Part shown: positions 58,113-64,000 of the stretch, one piece after another
Layout: each line of letters begins with the position of its first letter
Position numbering within the stretch: position 1 is the stretch's first letter
DNA from: Ganoderma boninense
Lineage: Eukaryota > Basidiomycota > Agaricomycetes > Polyporales > Polyporaceae
Assembly (NCBI GenBank): GCA_002900995.3
Contig: CM035305.1
Span: 930,001 to 994,000 of the forward strand
DNA: 64,000 bases
Direction of reading: 5' to 3'
Notes under the pieces: model-generated
What the model was told of the DNA's origin: nothing
Database searches by the model: none
Seen by the model: the letters and a program-made list of their open reading frames with translations, nothing else
Program-made: the position numbers and the translations under genes

Positions 58113-60011
58113 ATGGAGGCATTCCCTAAGCCTATAGGAGGGGCCTCTCTCCTCATAGCTTTCCGACCAGTCCAGAGGACCGTCATCGTCGTTGGTGGAA
58201 ACACTCTTGCCGCCTCACGCGCTTTCGCTGCACTTCAAGCCGAGGCGAACGTCTTGGTAGTCGCGAGAGGGGGCCTCGAGGGGGCCTGTGAGGAGCTACG
58301 ATGGCGAGCAGGGCAGAAGCAGCTGGAACTCCTCGACTTCGACGCCCTCCCTTCCTCCCAAGCTGGATCAGAAGATTCTTGGCGCGACGGAAAGGCCCTC
58401 GACACCTTCATCTACCAGCTTCCTACCAAGCCAGCAATGGTTTGTGTTACTGACACCGTCGTCGGACCCACCGGATACCGCCGCTCCTACGACGCAGCCT
58501 TCGCCATTGCACGCGAATGTCGCCACCGCCAAATACCCGTCACTGTCGCTGACATCCCGGACCTCTGCGATTTCACATTCCTGTCCACACATCGCTTTCC
58601 CAGCTCCGAGACGGGAAGCGCCTCCCCTTTGCAAGTGGGCGTCACTACCAACGGTCACGGGTGCAGGCTAGCCGGCCGCATTCGGCGAGATATCGTCGCA
58701 AGCCTTCCGAAGGAGGTTGGCAGTGCGGTAGAGAAGGTCGGAAAGCTGAGGGTGCAGGCGAAGGAGTCGCAGGGTGATGGAGAGGGACAAGACTTAAACG
58801 AAGACGGTGCGCCTGTCACCCCAAACGAGCCCGTGCCACAACGGAAATTGGAGGAGACAGAGAAGGACCGTGGACGGAGGCGGATGAAGTGGGTCGCGCA
58901 GGTCAGCGAGTACTGGCCCATTCGGCAACTCGCGCAGATGTCCGACGAGGACATGGACGCGGTCTTGGACGGGCGCGAGGGACTCCGTGGTACGACTCCT
59001 CCTTCCACAGGTGCTCCCTCCCATACAGAAGGTAGCACCACCACCCCGGTGCACGGCCTTACCCTTCTCCCCCCTCGTCGCGGTCGTATATTTTTGGTTG
59101 GCTCCGGCCCTGGACATCCCTCCCTCTTGACCGTCGCCACACACGCAGCTCTCACGAAGCACGCTCAGCTGGTGCTCTCTGACAAATTGGTTCCGGATGC
59201 CGTACTCGCTCTTATTCCTCCCGGGGTTGAAGTTCGTATCGCCAGAAAGTTCCCCGGAAACGCGGACGGCGCCCAGCAGGAGCTCATGGAAGCCGCGGTG
59301 GAAGCGGCCAAGCGGGGCTTGACAGTTGTTCGGGTGAGCGTCCACATCGCTCCACTCCTCGGTGGAAGTCTCATCTGACCGACGGCGCAGTTGAAGCAAG
59401 GCGACCCCACTGTGTATGGCCGTGCCGGCGAGGAAGTCCTCTATTTCCGAGCACACGGATTCGAACCTGTCGTTGTTCCTGGAGTCAGTTCTGTCCTCGC
59501 CGGTCCTACTTTTGCGGGGATCCCCGTTACTCAACGAGGCGCCGCCGAGTCGTTCGTTGTTTGTACAGGCGTCGGACGCGCAGGCAAGGAGGTCAAGTTA
59601 CCAGGCTATGACCGTGGGCGAACTCTCGTCATCCTCATGGGCGTCGCACGACTACCTCAAGTGTTGGAGACGCTCCAGTCGGACGATGCAGAGGCCGTCA
59701 GGCGTCGAGACGGTCGTGCTTACCCCTCCTCGACTCCAATCGCGCTCATTGAGCGCGCATCCATGCCCGACCAACGCGTGATCGTCTCGACACTGCGCGA
59801 CATCACCGCGGCGCTGGATACCGTTGGGGAGCAGCGGCCACCCGGGATGCTTGTCATTGGATGGTCGATACCATCTCTGTGGGAGAAGGGCGACGTGACC
59901 ATTCTCGATGAGGGTGCGGAAGTGCGCGATGATGAGCGCATACGGACATGGCTAGGTGAGAAGCTTTGGAGAGTCAGCGAGGGCATCGAAGCGGACTGGG
60001 AGAACTGGTAG
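58113..60011 (+). CDS. MET1: Siroheme synthase: Met8-like NAD-binding part fused to uroporphyrinogen-III C-methyltransferase
   Basis: Makes precorrin-2 and probably siroheme, the cofactor of sulfite and nitrite reductases. 613 residues in 2 exons (58113-59333, 59391-60011). The N-terminal third has a Rossmann-type start (TVIVVGGNTLAASRAFAAL) and RQIPVTVADIPDLCDFTFLS, with TTNGHGCRLAGRIRRDIVAS, as in Met8/CysG precorrin-2 dehydrogenase-ferrochelatase. The C-terminal part is SUMT: GRIFLVGSGPGHPSLLTVAT, LVLSDKLVPDAVLALIP, then across the intron VVRLKQGDPTVYGRAGEEV, VVVPGVSSVLAGPTFAGIPV, and TLVILMGVARLP. The domain order is that of bacterial CysG and several fungal proteins. An acidic linker of about 100 residues joins the halves. 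The ATG at 58113 is the first one matching the domain start. Confidence 0.94.
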
Positions 60012-60277
60012 CTATTGGAAACGACGTCTCCATATTCCTGTAGTACATAGACAAAGTTCAGTGTAGATCTTAGCTTGCTCCATACCCCGTTGCGAATAGT
60101 GAGAACGGCCACCGACAACCACCTCCATTTCGCGCTGTCACGAGGACGCGCATGTCACGTGTGTGACACACGCGACGCGTCGTGGCCGACGGTTCGTGCC
60201 TCAACTTGACCTCCACCCTCACAATCCCCATCCCTTCGCAATTCCTCTTCTTGCCGTTCGCAGGCCTCAAGACATAC
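60012..60277. other. Spacer between siroheme synthase and SMC4
   Basis: 266 bp between same-strand genes, presumably holding a 3' UTR and the SMC4 promoter. Confidence 0.5.
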
Positions 60278-63200
60278 ATGCCACCAAGACGTTCCTCAAG
60301 ATCTCGTGCTTCCGTTGAACCGCCCGCACCAACATCAAAACGCAAGCGAAACGCACCCGTTGAGGTTGAAGATGACGAGGAAGAGGAGGTGAAGCCCATG
60401 TCGCGCACGCGTAGATCAACTTCTGCGCAGCCTGCATCCAAATCAAGGGCGTCAACGCGCTCGAAGAAGGCGTTAGAAGAAGTACAAGAGGCTGAGGAGG
60501 AGGAAGATCCCCCACCCAAGAAGAAGTCGCGTCCGTCCTTGGAAACGGAGGATGAGGAGGAGAAACCTGCAGAGGCACCCAAGACAAGATTGCGCAAGCC
60601 GCCATCAAGAGCGTCCGCTGCGCCTGTATCTGCTCCTACGACCCGGAAGACGCGGGCCTCTTCCGTCAAGCCTGAGGCCACAGAGACTTCCCTCCCAAGA
60701 AGAAAGACGGTCGCGACGTCGAGGGCGTCGCGCTCAACAAGACGCATCTCGACGATCGTTATCGACTCTGAGAACGAAGATGGGTACGAGGTGGGTGAGG
60801 ACGGCGAGAAGATAGACCTCAAGCCCCCGCCCAAGACTGCTGCCAAGCGCGGGAAGCGGAAGACAAAGGAGGTTTATGTGCTGGACTCTTCGGACGATGA
60901 GGCCCCAGCCGGGCCGTCGCAACCATCGCGGGCGCGGAAGGGGAAGGAGATGACGCCGGTGAAGGAGGAGGAAGTGGCGCAGGATGATGACGAGGAGATG
61001 GCGGAGGCGGAGGTGAAGCGAGAGCCGGAGCAGGAATCTGAAGAAGAGTTGGTCAGAGAGCCCACCCCCGCTCAAGCCCCACCGCAGAGACGCGCCCCAC
61101 CACTCAAGAGGAACCTGAGGAAGAGGAGGAGGAGGAGGAGGAGGATGCTGAAGAGGTCACTGCCGCTGTGTTGGAGGAGCCCGCGGTGGCCACACCGGCA
61201 TCGTTCGATGAGGAGGAGCATTCCCTTCTGGACCCCCCGATTTCGACCATACCACGAGAAGCCCCCCAACCCCCGCCCCCGCCTCCTGAACCCGAGGGTC
61301 CGAAAGCGCGTCTGGTCATCCACAAGATGGCTCTCATCAACTTCAAGAGTTACGCAGGGCGACAGGACATCGGTCCTTTCCACAAGGTAAGTTCTCCTGA
61401 CTTGGTTCACAAGCTCGTGTGCTGGTTTAACAGGACCCACACAGTCATTTTCTGCTATCGTTGGTCCCAACGGGTCCGGCAAGTCGAATACCATCGACGC
61501 GCTGCTGTTCGTCTTCGGGTTTCGTGCAACCAAGATGCGTCAAGGAAAGCTCTCCGAACTCATTCACAACTCGGCGAAGTATCCCGACCTTCGGGAATGC
61601 AGCGTGGAGGTGCACTTCAGGGAGATTATTGACTTGGTAAGCATGCCCATCCTGCACATGCCTTCGATGCACGCCACTTATGCATCACAGCCTGGACCCG
61701 ACGCGTTTGAGGTTGTACCGAACTCGGGCCTAGTGGTCTCGCGTACCGCATTCAAGGACAACACTAGCAAGTACACGATCAATGGCCGCTCAAGCACATA
61801 CAAGGAGGTCCAAGCGTTGCTTAAGGATCGCGGCATTGATTTGGATCACAATCGTTTCCTCATCTTGCAGGTATATGCGCTGCACTTTTCATGTCCAGCG
61901 AGATTTTGCTCATCCAGTCGCAGGGCGAGGTTGAGTCCATCGCACAGATGAAGCCCAAGGCTGCCAACAAGGACGACGAAGGTCTTCTCGAGTATCTCGA
62001 GGACATCATCGGCACTGCTGAGTACAAGGAGAAGATCGAGGACATGCTAACCGAGGTGGACCGACTCACGGACCTTCGCCAGGAGAAGTTGAATCGCCTA
62101 AAGATCGTGGAGAAGGACCGGAACGCCCTTGAAGCGAAGAAGAAGGAAGCCGAGGACTACCTCCGCATGGTGAACGACCTCATTCGCTCGCGGTCTCGTC
62201 TCTGGCAGTGGTATATTTGGCAATGTTTGCTGAACGACAACAAGCTCGGCCAGAAGATCGTGAGTGCCTTGCTATATGGGGGTAGCAATTGCTGACTGAG
62301 GCCTTTTCAGACCGATAAAGAGAAAGAGCTCCAGAAAGAGAAGGACCGGAATAAGGATGACGTCGAACATTTGAAGGCACTTGAGGAGCACTTTGAGGAG
62401 AAGCGTGCTGCGTACGAGGTATATTCGTCAGCTGCTTGCTCCGCTTTACAGCGTACTCAAGCAACACTGTAGGCTGTCAAGAAAGCCGCGGACGAGGCCG
62501 TCAAGGATCTTGCTGCCAAGGAGAAGACCCAGATCAGTCTACTGGAGAAGCGCAAGCACGCTAAGTCGAAGACGAAGAAACTCACCAAGTCCATCAATGA
62601 TGTATGTTCTGCTTATTGTGCTTCGAGACTACAACGACTTAACGTTATATCCAGGACGAGAGTTCCAAGACCGCTGCTGAGCATGCTATTGAGGATAGCA
62701 CCGCGAAGATGGAGGCGAAGAAGCAAGAGCTTGAGAAGTACGAGGCGGACCTCTCCCAGGCGGAGAAGGCGCTTGAAGAGATCCGGGACAGTTTGAAAGG
62801 TCTGTTCTACGTATGCTATCAGTAGTTGTGCCTTCCTCAACGAGTTCCCCTAGATCGGACACAGGTATTCCACGACCAGATCGAGATCAAGCAGAAGGAG
62901 CTTCAACCCTGGATGGCGAAGGTCAATTCCAAGCAGGCCGAGATCAATGTCGCCCAGAGCGAACGCGATGCCCTCAAGAAAAAGGCTGAAGAGGCCAAAG
63001 CAGCGCGGGAGCGGGCGGAGGCGTCGCTGGAAGAGCTTCGCGAGGAGCTTCAAACGAAGACGGCAGAACTTGAAGGTCTCTCGAGAGAGAAGGCCAAGGT
63101 CCAGAACGAACTCCGAAACGCTGAGCGGGAGTACCAGGTTAGTGATTTTGTCTTGTAGCAGTGCGGATGGTGGATCAAATTATTTTGCTTTAGACCGCCA

Positions 63201-64000
63201 ACAATCATATTCAAGGTATTCGTGCTAAGGCATCAGCTTCGCGTGCCAGAGCCGATGAAGCCAGGTCTTCACAGGAGCGGAGTCACAGCAACAACCGAGT
63301 GCTTGACGGCCTGAACCGTCTCAGGAGCCAAGGTCGTATTAGTGGTTTCCATGTACGTAGTCATCCCCCAATTCCGTTCGCAAGGCTAACCTTGCTTTCA
63401 GGGTCGTCTTGGTGCCCTCGGCACCATTCCCGACAAATACGATATTGCCGTCTCTACCGCTTGTGGCGCGCTTAGCAACATGGTCGTCGATACCGTGGAG
63501 CAGGGTCAAGCCTGCATCGAGTATCTGCGTAACCAGCAAGTCGGACGTGCGTCGTTCATGGTGCTGGAGAAGCTTAGCGACCGTGGTATGGACAGGATCC
63601 AGACCCCTGAGAATGTCCCTCGTCTCTTTGATCTCATCAAGCCGAAGGAGCCGCGCTTTGCGCCTGCCTTCTACAAAGGTCTCGGGAACACACTCGTCGC
63701 AGACAACCTCGACCAGGCCAACCGCATCGCATTCGGCGGCTCGCGCCGGTGGCGTGTAGTCACCCTCGCGGGACAGCTCATCGACTCCTCTGGTACGATG
63801 TCTGGTGGTGGTACCAGCGTACAGAAAGGAGCTATGAGCTCGAAGCTCCAGGCCGAAGGCGAGTCACCAGAGACCATCCGCCGCTATCAAGAGGAGAGCG
63901 AACGAGATCAGCGTGAGCTCGAGCAGGCGGAGCAGCAGCTCCGGCAGCTTGAGGCCAGGGTTGACGGGCTCAAACAAGCCGGTCCTCGCGCGGACAACGC
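60278..64000 (+). CDS. SMC4: Condensin subunit SMC4 (5' part; continues beyond window)
   Basis: ATPase core subunit of condensin, needed for mitotic chromosome compaction. Exons: 60278-61012, about 61090-61386, 61445-61636, 61691-61870, 61918-62259, 62311-62418, 62473-62601, 62655-62799, 62854-63137, 63194-63352, 63402 to beyond 64000. A long acidic/basic disordered N-terminus (MPPRRSSRSRASVEPPAPTS, KRGKRKTKEVYVLDSSDDEA) precedes the head: LVIHKMALINFKSYAGRQDI, Walker A GPNGSGKSNTIDALLFVFGF, FRATKMRQGKLSELIHNSAK. A coiled coil follows, then the hinge (GRISGFHGRLGALGTIPDKY, STACGALSNMVVDTVEQGQ, GTMSGGGTSVQKGAMSSKL). Between about 61013 and 61110 the coding frame changes. A 77-nt intron (61013-61089) is one way to reconcile it, and an indel is another. 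Confidence 0.96.

Noticed and set aside
59455..59472. Second tRNA B-box-like word on the minus strand
   Set aside because: It encodes HGFEPVV in the siroheme synthase SUMT domain, and no cloverleaf can be folded around it.
1..64000. CRISPR arrays, rRNA genes, viral or plasmid hallmark genes, bacterial operons
   Set aside because: Looked for on both strands and not found; intron structure and gene content are eukaryotic nuclear.

Overview
The window looks like nuclear DNA of a filamentous basidiomycete, probably an Agaricomycete. It is GC-rich, and almost every recognisable gene is broken by many short introns (about 50-70 nt) with GT(R/A)NGT donors, CTNAC-like branch points and YAG acceptors. 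The gene content is that of a free-living eukaryote: COX6, SNF1, SMC4, SRP14, histidyl-tRNA synthetase, Zn2Cys6 regulators. The organism is inferred from these traits, not from a marker gene. Exon models were built by eye; in every complete model the exon lengths sum to a multiple of three with matching phases.

Layout. The window opens with the 3' end of a gene resembling the C-terminus of a Ppo/linoleate diol synthase (1-316). Two tandem, same-strand paralogous Zn2Cys6 transcription factors follow (804-4373 and 5090-8670). Next is a housekeeping block: EPT1/CPT1-type phosphotransferase (9052-10736), HTS1 with an in-frame upstream start that adds a presequence-like leader (11175 or 11313 to 13505), an ankyrin-repeat protein (13739-14597), an RWD/DUF1115 protein (15106-16117), a Tra2-like RRM/glycine-rich protein (minus, 16419-17454) and COX6 (18490-18946). 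A short region with a 14-bp inverted repeat follows (19090-19340), then a Pumilio-family protein (minus, 19974-22578) and SNF1 (minus, 23986-26248), which is divergent from a monocarboxylate-transporter-like MFS gene (26537-28184).

The middle is gene-poor. It has a secreted-type amidohydrolase (minus, 30899-33045), a lineage-restricted F-box-like protein (minus, 34280-36638), and a 9.5-kb stretch (36639-46206) with no recognisable protein, a strong C-over-G skew near its left end, and one weak spliced orphan model (41777-42537).

The right part returns to dense genes: a coiled-coil protein (minus, 46207-47056), a serine carboxypeptidase (minus, 47453-49543), an orphan RS/proline-rich ORF (minus, 51300-51959), a TMCO4/Mil1-like DUF726 protein (minus, 53366-56908), SRP14 (minus, 57211-57868), a siroheme synthase with Met8-like and SUMT parts (58113-60011), and the 5' part of condensin SMC4 (60278 to the window end).

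No operon-like logic, CRISPR, rRNA or tRNA was found, and I see no convincing new multi-gene system. The observations most worth a second look are the TF pair with conserved 10- and 12-nt micro-exons, the probable dual-targeted HTS1, the inverted-repeat element, the skewed gene desert, a possible GC-AG intron and a frame change in the SMC4 linker.
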